From Azorhizobium caulinodans ORS 571 (GTDB lineage Bacteria; Pseudomonadota; Alphaproteobacteria; Rhizobiales; Xanthobacteraceae), in assembly GCF_000010525.1 (NCBI RefSeq), contig NC_009937.1:3539501-3603500 (forward strand): DNA of 64,000 bases, in the 5' to 3' direction. How positions within the stretch are numbered: the stretch's first letter is position 1; every line of letters begins with the position of its first letter. Below the pieces are notes generated by a model. That model saw only the letters and a list, made by a program, of their open reading frames with translations. It was not told the origin of the DNA and did not search any database. Made by a program: the position numbers and the translations under genes. Of this stretch, positions 8,501 to 16,374 are shown in pieces.

Positions 8501-10957
8501 GTCCGACCGGTCGAGTGCAGTGAGGAGGGACACCTGCAGGCGCGTCGCGAGCGCGGCATCCACCAATTCCTCGGCATGGACACCTGCGGCCGCCAGTTGA
8601 GCCTCCGCATAAGCGTGCTCGCCATGCATGGCGGCACACTCCGCGCCGAGAACGGCCAGCTCGAAGCTGGTGCGATAGCAGGTGTTCCAGCGGTCCTGCG
8701 GCAGCAGGGCGGTTGCGGTGCGTACGAGGCCAAGGGCCGCCTCGTAGCTGCCGGAGCGGCGGGCGCGGCGGGCAGCATCGAGGTAAAGCTCCGCCACCGC
8801 GAGACGCTCGTTGGCATCCTCCAGAAGCCGAAGGCACAGACCATACTGGTCAACGGCATCGAACAGCCGCGCCGCGGCCCCTTCGCGCACCGCCCCGGCC
8901 AGCACCCGGGCAAGGCCGAGATGCCACGTCGCGCGGCTGGACGGATCGATCAGCTGATAGGCGGCATCGCGAATCTTGTCATGGGCGAAGCGATGGCCGG
9001 TGGGCGTCGCGATGACATATCCCGCCTCCACCGCCTTGCCGAGCGCCGGCTCCAGCGCGCCGCCATGAACCGGCTCGACCGTGGCCAGCAGTTCGGCATC
9101 GAACTGCGAGCCGAGGCTCGCGAGGAACATCAGCAGCTTCTGGAGATCCGGCTCAAGCCGCAGAATCTTGCCGGCGATGAGCGTCGCCACGTTGTCAGCG
9201 ATGCCCGCGGCGGCGATCACCGCCGCATCCCAGACCCAGCGCCCGCTGGCCGGATCGAAGCTCAGGCCGCCGCGGTGAGCGAGGACGGAGAGGAACTGGC
9301 AGACGAAGAAGGGATTGCCACCGGTCTTCGTCCAGACGAGTTCCGCCAGTCCGCCGACCGCGCTCGTCGGAGCACGCAGCAGGCCGGCGACGAGATCCCG
9401 CGTCTCCGCCACCGAGAGCGGCACCAGATCCATGGTCTCGATCCGGCGGTGGCTGGCAAGGCGCAGGAGTGCCATCTCCTGCGAGGGGCGCGCGAGCCCG
9501 AGGAAGAGAATGGGGGCCGGCGTCTCCGCGCCGAGCAGTTCGCCGATGAAATCCAGCGTGGCGACGTCCGCCCACTGCACGTCATCGATGACCAGGACGA
9601 GGAAGTGGCGCTGCCGCGCGAAGCCGGCAAGAACACCCGCCAGCAGGCGATGGACGCGCGCCCGCGTCTCCATGAGTGGCAGCGACGCCGGACGAGACGG
9701 GACGGCCACCAGCGGCGCGAGTTCGGGCACGAGATCGAGCAGGAAAGCGACGTCGTCGCCGAAGGCATGAGCCCAGCCGGCGGCGAGCGCTTCCAGCGCC
9801 TCCGGCGCCGCCGCCAACGCGCGGATCACCAGCGAGCGCAAGGCGGCTCCGAGCGCCGCATAGGGCTGATCGCGCGGCTCGCACTTGGCGGTGGCGAACC
9901 AGGCCATGTGCGGCTCCACCCGGCGCTGGAAGGCGGCGGCGAGCGCACTTTTTCCCGCCCCGGCCTCCGCCTGAACGAGGACACCCTCGGCCCGGCCGTC
10001 GGCCGCAACGCGGGCGGCGGCGGTCGTCAGATGGGCGAGTTCGGACGTGCGGCCGAGAAAGCGCTGGGGCGTGGGGTTGCCCAGCAGCACCTCGCTCTCG
10101 CCGGGCACGAAATCCGGAATGGTGCCCTTCTGCCGCAGCGTCGCCACGCACCGCCGCAGATCCTGCTCCAGCGTGGCGGCGCTCTGGTATCTGGACGCAG
10201 GCTCCTTGGCCAGCAGCTTGACCACGATGGCGGAGACCGCCTCGGGCAGATCGGCCCGCTCGCGCGGCGGGGCCGGCACCCGGGCCACGTGGGCATGGAT
10301 CCACTCCATCCGGCGCTGGGCATGAAACGGCAGCACACCCGCCAGAAGCTCGTAGAGCACGACGCCGAGACTGTACAGATCGGACCGCTCGTCCACGATC
10401 CGTCCGGTGCGGCCCGTGTGTTCCGGCGACATGTAAGGCAAGGCATCCGCGCTGGGATCGGTCAGCCCGCCCTCGGGCACCTGCCCGCGTGCCGTGGCAT
10501 GGGCAAAACCCGTCAGCCAGACGCGGCCACCATCCGCCCGCGCCAGGATATGCGCCGGCCGGATGTCCCCATGGACAACGCCCGCCGCATGCATGGCCCG
10601 CACCGCTGCCGCAAGTTCCGCCGCCAGCGCGAGGCGCGGAAGCAGGACGGGGCAGGCATTCGCCGCCTGCCGGAACGGCACCGCGCCGGGATCGCCGAGC
10701 ACCAGCGCGAGGCGCCCGTCCTTCCGGCTCAGACCTTCGGGAATGAGCGCCCAGTCGCTGGACAAATGCCGCCGGAAGGCGAATTCCTGCTCCAGAACCT
10801 GCGCGCCACGGGCATCGTCGCCGTCCCAGACCTTCACAAGCACCGGCCGTCCCCTCTCCAGCATCGCGCCGTAGAGTGGGGTCTCTCCAGCCTCGAGGAG
10901 GGAGAAACTTTGCGTATCGAGCACGGGCCGTCGATCCGGCCGCCGGAAGGGCGGCAT
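5501..10957 (-). CDS. Giant Ser/Thr kinase - AAA ATPase - GAF - PAS - histidine kinase
   Basis: An 1818-residue multi-domain signalling protein of the trifunctional kinase/ATPase/sensor kinase type. In order: a Ser/Thr kinase-like domain (about 20-275; lysine in LVKVWD near 42, HGDIRP 129-134, YMSPEHTGR near 175-183), a COG3899-type ATPase (Walker A AEAGAGKS 330-337, Walker B VLVIDD 454-459), a long helical TPR-like region (about 500-1250), a GAF domain (about 1265-1440), a PAS domain (about 1466-1575), then HisKA (H1605 in VAHEISQ) and HATPase (NLAGNAIEAM, DTGEGIP, GMGMGLAI). The kinase-like domain has LTGFA where DFG is expected, so catalysis by that part is doubtful; the histidine kinase looks intact. 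No membrane segment is evident. The downstream MFS gene overlaps it by 4 bp. Confidence 0.92.
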   Translation of the reverse strand: MPPFRRPDRRPVLDTQSFSLLEAGETPLYGAMLERGRPVLVKVWDGDDARGAQVLEQEFAFRRHLSSDWALIPEGLSRKDGRLALVLGDPGAVPFRQAANACPVLLPRLALAAELAAAVRAMHAAGVVHGDIRPAHILARADGGRVWLTGFAHATARGQVPEGGLTDPSADALPYMSPEHTGRTGRIVDERSDLYSLGVVLYELLAGVLPFHAQRRMEWIHAHVARVPAPPRERADLPEAVSAIVVKLLAKEPASRYQSAATLEQDLRRCVATLRQKGTIPDFVPGESEVLLGNPTPQRFLGRTSELAHLTTAAARVAADGRAEGVLVQAEAGAGKSALAAAFQRRVEPHMAWFATAKCEPRDQPYAALGAALRSLVIRALAAAPEALEALAAGWAHAFGDDVAFLLDLVPELAPLVAVPSRPASLPLMETRARVHRLLAGVLAGFARQRHFLVLVIDDVQWADVATLDFIGELLGAETPAPILFLGLARPSQEMALLRLASHRRIETMDLVPLSVAETRDLVAGLLRAPTSAVGGLAELVWTKTGGNPFFVCQFLSVLAHRGGLSFDPASGRWVWDAAVIAAAGIADNVATLIAGKILRLEPDLQKLLMFLASLGSQFDAELLATVEPVHGGALEPALGKAVEAGYVIATPTGHRFAHDKIRDAAYQLIDPSSRATWHLGLARVLAGAVREGAAARLFDAVDQYGLCLRLLEDANERLAVAELYLDAARRARRSGSYEAALGLVRTATALLPQDRWNTCYRTSFELAVLGAECAAMHGEHAYAEAQLAAAGVHAEELVDAALATRLQVSLLTALDRSDEAVRTGLGFLSRLGPAWSFAPGDTVEEEYRSLVSRLGTQPVGVLIDAPALTDPLRLAAMEVLVEVTSPASFIDRRLHDLVPLRMVNLVLEHGLCDAAAFAFEHAAMVIGPAFGDYALAHALGQLGLDLVNRRGFERFRAKVEMCFGSLVSPWTRPLAERRDLIRKSFDSALAAGDANFAAYSCNNLVTNMLSAGEPLVAVEAEIERGLAYAAGVRLVRVELILKAQARMVQQIRRGIAADPQEEAATEALLEADPRLAVAAFCYWTRKLQCCVLSGRFAEAAQAREKAEHYAWTCPYFLETAVLALFGGLALSLPRAAGEEGPWRDAFRRHAAQMAHWAAHSPSNFEGGARLLAAEAARLDGRDVEAMTLYERAVQGARTLGLSHHEALASECAARFHASRGHGLIASAFRRYAASAYEVWGAHAKAAELGSGSGGIVQSDPAVPRLEADLDISLMLDGSRALSAEIVLPQLIERLLTLAMQHAGADRGLLTLVRDGRPYAAASAVSEAGGLHVWMSEVGLYQCPFPVSLVNVVLRTRTTLMLADVRETPEFGDDPFFAHAPRAVLALPLKKGGEVVGVLYLENAHLPDAFSASRQALLEVLGSQAAISLENARLYAELQTDIARRKTIEQELRRSRAVLAAAQSMMQIGSWYWEAANRTILWSDELFRILGLDPLEHKPSFQLFWSRVHPEDKARLKAAIHAVRASVQSASVEFRIVLPGVEVRHIECIIPAMLSAAESRGDFVGTVMDVTEKHRADERLRAAQAELERVAGLTTMGELVASVAHEISQPLAAIVANASAGIQWLKRSPPRADQAEQVLARIAAQGTKAGDVIRGLRSISAKSDAHMAPFDVPDAVDEAIALLADRLRKAQVLVRRTLSPSERIAHGDRALFQQVVINLAGNAIEAMRGSSGARTLSITTRSQADAFMEIEVADTGEGIPPEQVARIFDPFFSTKPDGMGMGLAICRSVVEAHGGTLGVDTGPTGTRFFFSFPRGDHP

Positions 10958-11075
10958 TGGGGTTCAGCGCGCGGGCCATTCCGCTGCCGGGCTCAGGCAC
11001 AAGGCCCCAGCCAGCTCTTCATCTAGCAGGTTTGTCCCGCTCCCGCCCATCCAGAGGAAGGCGGCGGAACCCCTT

Positions 11076-11119
11076 GAAAAAGATGCGGCCGCGCCGCAGG
11101 GCGGATTGGCGCGGCCGCA
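11076..11119 (-). terminator. Rho-independent terminator of the isochorismatase / XapX operon
   Basis: A perfect 12-bp inverted repeat (TGCGGCCGCGCC at 11084-11095 and its complement at 11108-11119) with a 12-nt loop. Read on the minus strand it is followed by TCTTTTTC. It lies about 80 bp beyond the XapX stop codon and before the start of the giant kinase gene, so it should insulate the kinase from the upstream operon. Confidence 0.8.
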
Positions 11120-11198
11120 ACCTTCATCGGGAGGTGATGAAGGCATTCAGGGGACGAAGTCCTGCCGCATCGTGATGGACGGGCGGCAGGGCATTCCG

Positions 11199-11456
11199 TC
11201 AGCTCGGTTCTTCGGGCTTGCTCCGCTCGCCCCTCGGCAGATGGCCGAAGACGTGCGGGCGCACCTGATCCATCCAGGCGCTGGCAGGCAGGCGCCGCCA
11301 GGCGGCCTGGGCGAGCGGCGGCACCTGCTCGCCCAGAAGGATGCCGAGCAGACCCACCAGCGCCACCACGGGCGGCGCCGGCGAACGCACGTTCAGCAGG
11401 CCGTAGATGACGCCGACCAGCAGGCCCGCGGCGAGAGACACAACATAGATCTTCAT
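11199..11456 (-). CDS. XapX domain (DUF1427) small membrane protein
   Basis: An 85-residue protein. The start KIYVVSLAAGLLVGVIYGLL, followed by R-SPAPPVVALVGLLGILLGEQ, is the XapX signature: two hydrophobic helices around a conserved S-P-AP-P segment. XapX proteins are short, presumed inner-membrane proteins of unknown function. They are commonly found next to isochorismatase-like hydrolases, and here the hydrolase lies 26 bp upstream on the same strand, so the two form an operon. A longer open frame extends upstream of this ATG but reads antisense to the hydrolase and is rejected. The C-terminal tail is polar and proline-rich. Confidence 0.85.
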   Translation of the reverse strand: MKIYVVSLAAGLLVGVIYGLLNVRSPAPPVVALVGLLGILLGEQVPPLAQAAWRRLPASAWMDQVRPHVFGHLPRGERSKPEEPS

Positions 11457-11482
11457 CGCGCTCCCTCCGCGCCGTGGCCGCG

Positions 11483-12136
11483 TCAGCCCTCGTGGGCGCC
11501 GAACATGGTCTTGGCGTAGATGATGCCGAGGCCATAGGAGCCGCCAAACTGCTTGGCGATGCCGGTGGTGGACTCGTAAGTCTCGGTGCGAGCCCAGTCG
11601 CGCTGGAGTTCGAGCAGATACTGCAGCGAGGTCATGGGGCGCACGCCGGCCTGCACCATGCGCTCCATGGCGCGCTCGTGGGCCTCGTCGGTGACGTCGC
11701 CGCAGGCATCGGCGATCACATAGACCTCGAAGCCCTGGGCGATGGCCGACAGGGACGGGCCGACGATGCAGACCGAGGTCCACAGGCCGCACATGACAAG
11801 GCGCGGCTTGCCGATCTGGTTGACCACCTTGATGACGTTGGCGTCTTCCCAGGTGTTCATGGAGGTGCGGTCGATCAGGGCCTGCCCCGGGAAGGCGCTG
11901 GTGATCTCTTCATACATGGGGCCGGAGAAGCTGCGCTCGGCCACCGTGGTGAGGATGGAGGGCACGCCGAAGCTGGCGGCGGCGCGGGCGACGAGCGCCG
12001 CATTGTTGCGCAGGAGCACAGCGTCGATGGACTTCGTCGCAAACGACATCTGCGACTGGAAGTCGATCATGATCAGCGCATGATCGGTGGGGGTGATGAG
12101 CAGCGGAGAGGGCGTGGGAGTGGCCTGGGGGGTCAT
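11483..12136 (-). CDS. Isochorismatase-like cysteine hydrolase (YcaC type)
   Basis: A 217-residue hydrolase of the isochorismatase superfamily. The nucleophile region is MCGLWTSVC (C123) and the acidic residue is D25 in LIMIDFQSQM; the third catalytic residue (Lys) could not be assigned with confidence. The overall sequence resembles YcaC-like amidohydrolases, whose substrate is unknown. The ATG at 12136 is chosen because AGGA lies 8 bp upstream and the family alignment starts near there; an in-frame ATG 120 bp further upstream would add a low-complexity leader. It is cotranscribed with a XapX gene, a recurrent pairing in bacteria. Confidence 0.87.
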   Translation of the reverse strand: MTPQATPTPSPLLITPTDHALIMIDFQSQMSFATKSIDAVLLRNNAALVARAAASFGVPSILTTVAERSFSGPMYEEITSAFPGQALIDRTSMNTWEDANVIKVVNQIGKPRLVMCGLWTSVCIVGPSLSAIAQGFEVYVIADACGDVTDEAHERAMERMVQAGVRPMTSLQYLLELQRDWARTETYESTTGIAKQFGGSYGLGIIYAKTMFGAHEG

Positions 12137-12417
12137 GATGGGTCCTGCCGCAAGATTGGAAATGCGGCGCCAAACTGCCCCTGCCCGTCCATCCGGTCTT
12201 GTCGGGTCTGCTGGCCTTTTGAACGGGATGCCCATGGCACGCATGGCCAAGTTCAAGACAATGTGAGCGCCCAGTCCCTCGCCAAAGTTCTGGGGCCAAG
12301 CGCAAGGAGGCGGCGCGAAAGGCGCTATAAATGCAGGGAAAATTCGTGCATTTTAGTATCACTGAAATTTCCAACGCTTTCATTGCGGCCGAAATTCGGG
12401 TCTGCTAAACATCCCCC

Positions 12418-13725
12418 ATGAAGCTCGCCGAATGGCTCCAGACCGCTGGCGTGACGCGCAGCGCATTTGCCAAGCAGGTGGGCCTGTCGCCCGCCAGCGT
12501 CACCGCCTTGTGCAACGACGACGGCGCCTGGCTCTCCCGCGAGAGTGCCCAGCGCATCGCCGAGGCCACCGGCCATCAGGTGACGCCCAATGACTTCCTG
12601 GGGCTGCCGGCCCCGCGCATCCGAGGTTTACCCGTGATCGATACCGTGCAGTCCCGCGTCCAGCTCGCCATCGAAGCCATCGCCCGCGGCGACATCGTCG
12701 TCGTGACCGACGATGACGACCGCGAGAACGAAGGCGACCTCATCCTCGCCGCCTCGCTCGCGACCCCGCAGAAGCTGGCCTTCCTCATCCGCCACACCTC
12801 CGGCATCGTCTGCACGCCGCTGCCGCCCTCCGAGGCCAAGCGTCTGCGCCTCGACCCGATGGTGTCCAACAACGATGCACCGCTCGGCACCGCCTTCACC
12901 GTCTCCATCGACGTGAAGCACGGCACCACCACGGGCATCTCGGCCGAGGAGCGCACCAACACCGTGCGCGCGCTCGCCAATCCCAACATGGGCGCGGCCG
13001 ATTTCGTTCGGCCGGGCCACATCTTCCCGCTCATCGCGAAGGAAGGCGGCGTGCTCATGCGCTCCGGTCACACCGAGGCGGCGGTGGACCTGTGCCGCCT
13101 CGCCGGCGTTCCGCCGGTGGGCGTGATCGCCGAACTGGTGAATGACGACGGCACCGTGAAGCGCGGGCCGCAGGTCAATGCCTTCGCCGACGAGCACGGG
13201 CTGCTGCGCATCTCCGTGGCCGACCTCATCGCCTATCGCCAGGCTCGCGAGAAGCTGGTGACGCGTACTGCCGAATTCCCGGTGCCGACGCTGGCCGGCG
13301 AGATGCAGGGCTATTCCTACATCACCCCGTTCGATCAGGTGAACCATCTGGCGCTCGTTCATGGCCGCATCGGCGACGGCGAGAACGTGCTGGTGCGTCT
13401 GCATCGCGCTGATCCGGTGGCCGATGCCTTCACCGGCGCCAAGGGCCTGCAAAAGGCGCTGGAGCGCATCCGGCAGGAAGGCCGAGGCATTCTGGTCTAT
13501 CTGCGCGACGGCACGGTCGGCGTGCCACCCACCGCGATGGGCTCGGAGAAGACCTCGAGCGAGATGGAGCGAGACCAGCACTGGCGGGAAGTCGGCCTCG
13601 GCGCACAGATCCTGCGCGATCTCGGCGTCACCTCCATCCGCCTGCTCGCTTCCAAGACCCGCACCTATGTGGGCCTATCGGGCTTCGGCATCGAGATCAA
13701 GGAAACCGAGCCTCTCGAGGGCTGA
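12418..13725 (+). CDS. ribB: HTH - RibB (DHBP synthase) - degenerate RibA-like fusion
   Basis: A 435-residue protein for riboflavin synthesis. Residues 1-65 look like a Cro/XRE-type helix-turn-helix (SAFAKQVGLSPASVTALCND, then RESAQRIAEATG). Residues about 72-275 are 3,4-dihydroxy-2-butanone-4-phosphate synthase with DDDRENEGD (98-106), RPGH (198-201) and HTE (218-220) intact, converting ribulose 5-phosphate. Residues about 285-435 align in outline with GTP cyclohydrolase II but contain no cysteine at all, so the zinc site is lost and that activity should be absent. The ATG has a poor ribosome site; an internal GTG at 12634 with GAGG upstream could yield a form without the HTH. No FMN riboswitch is visible upstream. 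Confidence 0.88.
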   Translation: MKLAEWLQTAGVTRSAFAKQVGLSPASVTALCNDDGAWLSRESAQRIAEATGHQVTPNDFLGLPAPRIRGLPVIDTVQSRVQLAIEAIARGDIVVVTDDDDRENEGDLILAASLATPQKLAFLIRHTSGIVCTPLPPSEAKRLRLDPMVSNNDAPLGTAFTVSIDVKHGTTTGISAEERTNTVRALANPNMGAADFVRPGHIFPLIAKEGGVLMRSGHTEAAVDLCRLAGVPPVGVIAELVNDDGTVKRGPQVNAFADEHGLLRISVADLIAYRQAREKLVTRTAEFPVPTLAGEMQGYSYITPFDQVNHLALVHGRIGDGENVLVRLHRADPVADAFTGAKGLQKALERIRQEGRGILVYLRDGTVGVPPTAMGSEKTSSEMERDQHWREVGLGAQILRDLGVTSIRLLASKTRTYVGLSGFGIEIKETEPLEG

Positions 13726-13756
13726 TCCAGCCTTCTTCAGAACCACTGGAATCGCA

Positions 13757-13789
13757 ACGCCGGATGCCCCGCATCCGGCGTTTTCTTTT
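13757..13789 (+). terminator. Rho-independent terminator after ribB
   Basis: A perfect 10-bp stem (CGCCGGATGC at 13758-13767 paired with 13771-13780) with a CCC loop, followed by TTTTCTTTT. It lies 32 bp after the ribB stop codon. A textbook intrinsic terminator. Confidence 0.93.
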
Positions 13790-14155
13790 GGCGCCGAGCG
13801 CGTACCCCAAGGCCAAGCTCAAGTAAATACAACCCGCCCACCGCCAGTTGCATTTGATAAAAAACAAACCAGATCAGGACTATTTCCAATTTCGGATCGA
13901 TGTCCAAAAAACAGCTTCACACCAGCCCCGACCATTATTTGATTATCCGCACATTTTTATCATCCCGCCCCAATCCCTTCTCGACAGAGATCTGGGCCAT
14001 GGCGGAACTGGGCCAGATTTCATCCGGAATGGATGTTTTTCGCTCCCATACGGAGCTTTTCAAACGGGTTCCACGCGGAACCTACCGCCAAGCTTCACGG
14101 TTATCATCATACCGATCACCATAACTCGCGACGCGATTTTCTCGGGGAAACCGAT
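13790..14155 (+). other. AT-richer intergenic region before the chemoreceptor gene
   Basis: This gap of about 366 bp is noticeably richer in A and T than its surroundings and holds no convincing gene. It contains a perfect palindrome, GGTTCCACGCGGAACC (14067-14082). The right half overlaps a possible EcfG-like promoter: GGAAC at 14077-14081, a 17-nt spacer and GGTT at 14099-14102, one base off the usual CGTT. A ribosome site GGGGAAA precedes the ATG at 14156. An in-frame upstream start at 14033 would put the palindrome inside a gene and is unlikely. Confidence 0.5.
14067..14082. promoter_or_regulatory. Palindrome upstream of chemoreceptor, possible operator
   Basis: GGTTCC-ACGC-GGAACC is a perfect 6-bp inverted repeat with a 4-bp centre, 74 bp before the chemoreceptor start. 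It could be an operator or simply overlap a stress-type promoter (GGAAC half). There is no direct support for either. Confidence 0.35.
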
Positions 14156-15856
14156 ATGTACAACAATCTCTCGATGACCTGGAAAGTTGTCAGCCTGTTG
14201 CTGGCGCTGGGACTCGTCAGCCTCGCAGGCGGATACTATGCCTCGTCCCGCCTCATGGCGACGGACCAGCTCTATAGCGACCTGATCGACGGACCCCAGC
14301 GGGCCGTGCTCGAACTCTCGCGCGCCAACCGGATGATCACCGAGACGATGGCCGGCGTGTATCAGGGCATCGCCGCCACCACCGCCGAGGAAGGACAGCG
14401 GGCCCAGACCCTGCTGAGCACCAGTTCACGCCAGTTTCAGGAGCGCATCAGCGCCGCTACGGGCAAGGCCGCTCCCGACTATACCGACCGCGTCCGCGCC
14501 ATCGGCACCGACTATGCCGCCATCCTGAACGGCGCCTGCGCAGAGGCGATCGCTCTGTCCAAGATCGTGGGTGACGAAGATGCCAACCTGCGGGCCGGCA
14601 AGGCCATGTCGGCCTCCTGCCGGCCGGCGCTGCGCGCCCTCGGCGAAACGGTGACCACACTCAACGCCACCATGGGCAAGGCCGTGGACACGTTGTCGGA
14701 TGACGCCACGCTCACCTCAATCCATACGGCTACGGTCACCCTCGTCACCATCGCCCTCGCCACGCTGGTGGTGCTGGCGCTGGCGGTCCTGCTGGTGCGC
14801 CGCGGCATCGTCGCGCCCATCCGCGTCATGATGAATGTCACGAAGGGGCTCGGCCAGGGCAAGCTCGATCAGGCCGTGGCCGGCACCGAGCGGAAAGATG
14901 AGATCGGCGCGATGGCCGGCTCGCTCGAAGTGCTGCGTGGCCAGCTCTCCGAAGCCGAAGCGCTGCGGCGGGCGCAGGCCGAACGCGAAGCCCGCGAGCG
15001 CGAAATTCTCAATCGCCGCAACACACTGGCGGAGAATTTCGTGGCCCGCATGACCGAACTCTCCTCCGCCTTTGCCGCCTCCTCCGATCAGGTGGCCGGC
15101 TCCGCCCGCAATCTCTCCGCCACCGCCGAGCAGACCTCCCGCCAGGCCCAGGCGGTCGCGGAAGCCGCCGAAGAGGCCGCCGTCAATGTGCAGACGGTCG
15201 CCGCCTCCTCGGAGGAACTCGCGGCCTCGGTGCGGGAGATCACCGGTCAGGTCAGCCACTCGGCCAAGGTGGCGGATGTCGCCTACACCGAAGCGGAGAC
15301 CTCCAACGCCCGCATCTCGGAACTGGCGACCGCCGCCACCGCCATCGGCGATGTGATCTCGCTCATCAAGGGCATCGCCGACCAGACGAACCTGCTGGCG
15401 CTCAATGCCACCATCGAATCCGCCCGCGCCGGCGAGGCCGGCAAGGGCTTCGCGGTGGTCGCCTCCGAGGTGAAGCAGCTCGCCTCCCAGACCGCCCGTG
15501 CGACGGACGAGATTTCCGCCAAGATCTCGGAAATCCAGCAGTCCACCCAAGGCACCGTGACCTCCATGGCGGAGATCATGCGGGTGATCGCCAACATGAA
15601 GCAGATCTCCTCCTCCATCGCCGGCGCGGTCGAGGAACAGGGCGCTGCCACCGGCGAGATCGCCCAGAACTGCCAGCGGGCGGCCAACGGCACGCAGCAG
15701 GTGACGCAGAACATCACCGGCGTCGGCCAGGCAGCCGAACTCACGGGCTCTGCGTCCACCGAACTGCTGGCGCTCTCGGAGGGTCTCTCGGGGCAGGCGT
15801 CCGATCTGAAGCAGGTGGTCGAACGCTTCGTCGAGGACCTCAACGCCGCCGCGTGA
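14156..15856 (+). CDS. Methyl-accepting chemotaxis protein
   Basis: A 566-residue membrane chemoreceptor. TM1 is at about 8-27 ([20 protein letters not shown]) and TM2 at about 192-212, enclosing a periplasmic, probably four-helix sensor of about 165 residues. A HAMP linker follows ([21 protein letters not shown]), then the cytoplasmic signalling hairpin with its tip at about 404-440 ([20 protein letters not shown]). No C-terminal receptor pentapeptide for CheR/CheB tethering is present. The ATG at 14156 is preferred because it places the hydrophobic segment at the N terminus and has GGGGAAA upstream. No chemotaxis genes are adjacent, so it is an orphan receptor signalling to proteins encoded elsewhere. 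The ligand is unknown. Confidence 0.92.
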   Translation: MYNNLSMTWKVVSLLLALGLVSLAGGYYASSRLMATDQLYSDLIDGPQRAVLELSRANRMITETMAGVYQGIAATTAEEGQRAQTLLSTSSRQFQERISAATGKAAPDYTDRVRAIGTDYAAILNGACAEAIALSKIVGDEDANLRAGKAMSASCRPALRALGETVTTLNATMGKAVDTLSDDATLTSIHTATVTLVTIALATLVVLALAVLLVRRGIVAPIRVMMNVTKGLGQGKLDQAVAGTERKDEIGAMAGSLEVLRGQLSEAEALRRAQAEREAREREILNRRNTLAENFVARMTELSSAFAASSDQVAGSARNLSATAEQTSRQAQAVAEAAEEAAVNVQTVAASSEELAASVREITGQVSHSAKVADVAYTEAETSNARISELATAATAIGDVISLIKGIADQTNLLALNATIESARAGEAGKGFAVVASEVKQLASQTARATDEISAKISEIQQSTQGTVTSMAEIMRVIANMKQISSSIAGAVEEQGAATGEIAQNCQRAANGTQQVTQNITGVGQAAELTGSASTELLALSEGLSGQASDLKQVVERFVEDLNAAA

Positions 15857-15860
15857 TCCT

Positions 15861-15890
15861 CGGCCCCGGCCCGCGAGCGGGCCGGGGCCG
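15861..15890 (+). terminator. Strong hairpin after chemoreceptor gene
   Basis: A perfect 14-bp GC stem (15861-15874 with 15877-15890) begins 4 bp after the stop codon. There is no T tract, so it may be a bidirectional structure or an mRNA 3' end rather than a classical intrinsic terminator. Confidence 0.55.
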
Positions 15891-16374
15891 CCCTACCCAG
15901 CCGTCCGATTGCGCTTCATTCCCATACGGCACGAGGCGAATTGACGCAGAAGCTCTCAGAGCGTGAGAGCGACGATGGGCGCATCGCGCTTCTTCCGTGT
16001 GTCCCACCCCGAACCAAAGACGCCGCATCGGTTGATACGGTTCGCGCGAGAGCCCGCGCGGCACCTCTGTGTCCCGAAGCACAAAACATACGCTCCCACT
16101 ATTCGGAATTAACCGCTGCGCCACCATGTTGCGTTGCAAAATTGAACGCGACATCTTGCCGTCGGACGCCCTGCCGACCGTCGGGAAATACTGCACTGCG
16201 GGATGACTTGCCGGAACACCCGATCCGACCCTTCTGCCATCGGGCCAGTTCGCAAGCGGACGTGAGCTTTGCCTTGTTCCGGGCGCCTTCCGGCTTATAC
16301 CCGAAGGACTTCCTGAACCCGACGCGCTGTCCCGCCGCCTGCGGCCGGCCCTGCGTCTGCCGCCCGGTTCCGCC
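15891..16374 (+). other. Long intergenic region before bestrophin gene
   Basis: About 480 bp with no credible gene on either strand. Open frames here have unnatural composition. The one clear element is the inverted repeat GCTCTCA-GAGCG-TGAGAGC (15952-15970), a 7-bp perfect dyad with 5-bp spacing that could be an operator. The regulatory region of the bestrophin gene must lie here, but I cannot point to a promoter. No tRNA or known riboswitch fold is recognisable. Confidence 0.4.
15952..15970. promoter_or_regulatory. 7-bp inverted repeat, possible operator
   Basis: GCTCTCA and TGAGAGC form a perfect dyad separated by GAGCG. It lies in a gene-free stretch about 400 bp before the bestrophin gene and 100 bp after the chemoreceptor. 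The function is unknown. Confidence 0.3.

Noticed and set aside
12257-12417. Possible FMN riboswitch before ribB
   Set aside because: None of the conserved FMN-aptamer segments is visible; only a weak imperfect dyad in an AT-rich stretch.
14033-14155. Upstream in-frame extension of the chemoreceptor
   Set aside because: It would put about 40 poorly coded residues before TM1; the ATG at 14156 has a ribosome site and a proper N-terminal helix.
16106-16374. Possible small gene or tRNA in the gap before the bestrophin
   Set aside because: No cloverleaf pattern or T-loop sequence and no frame with plausible composition.
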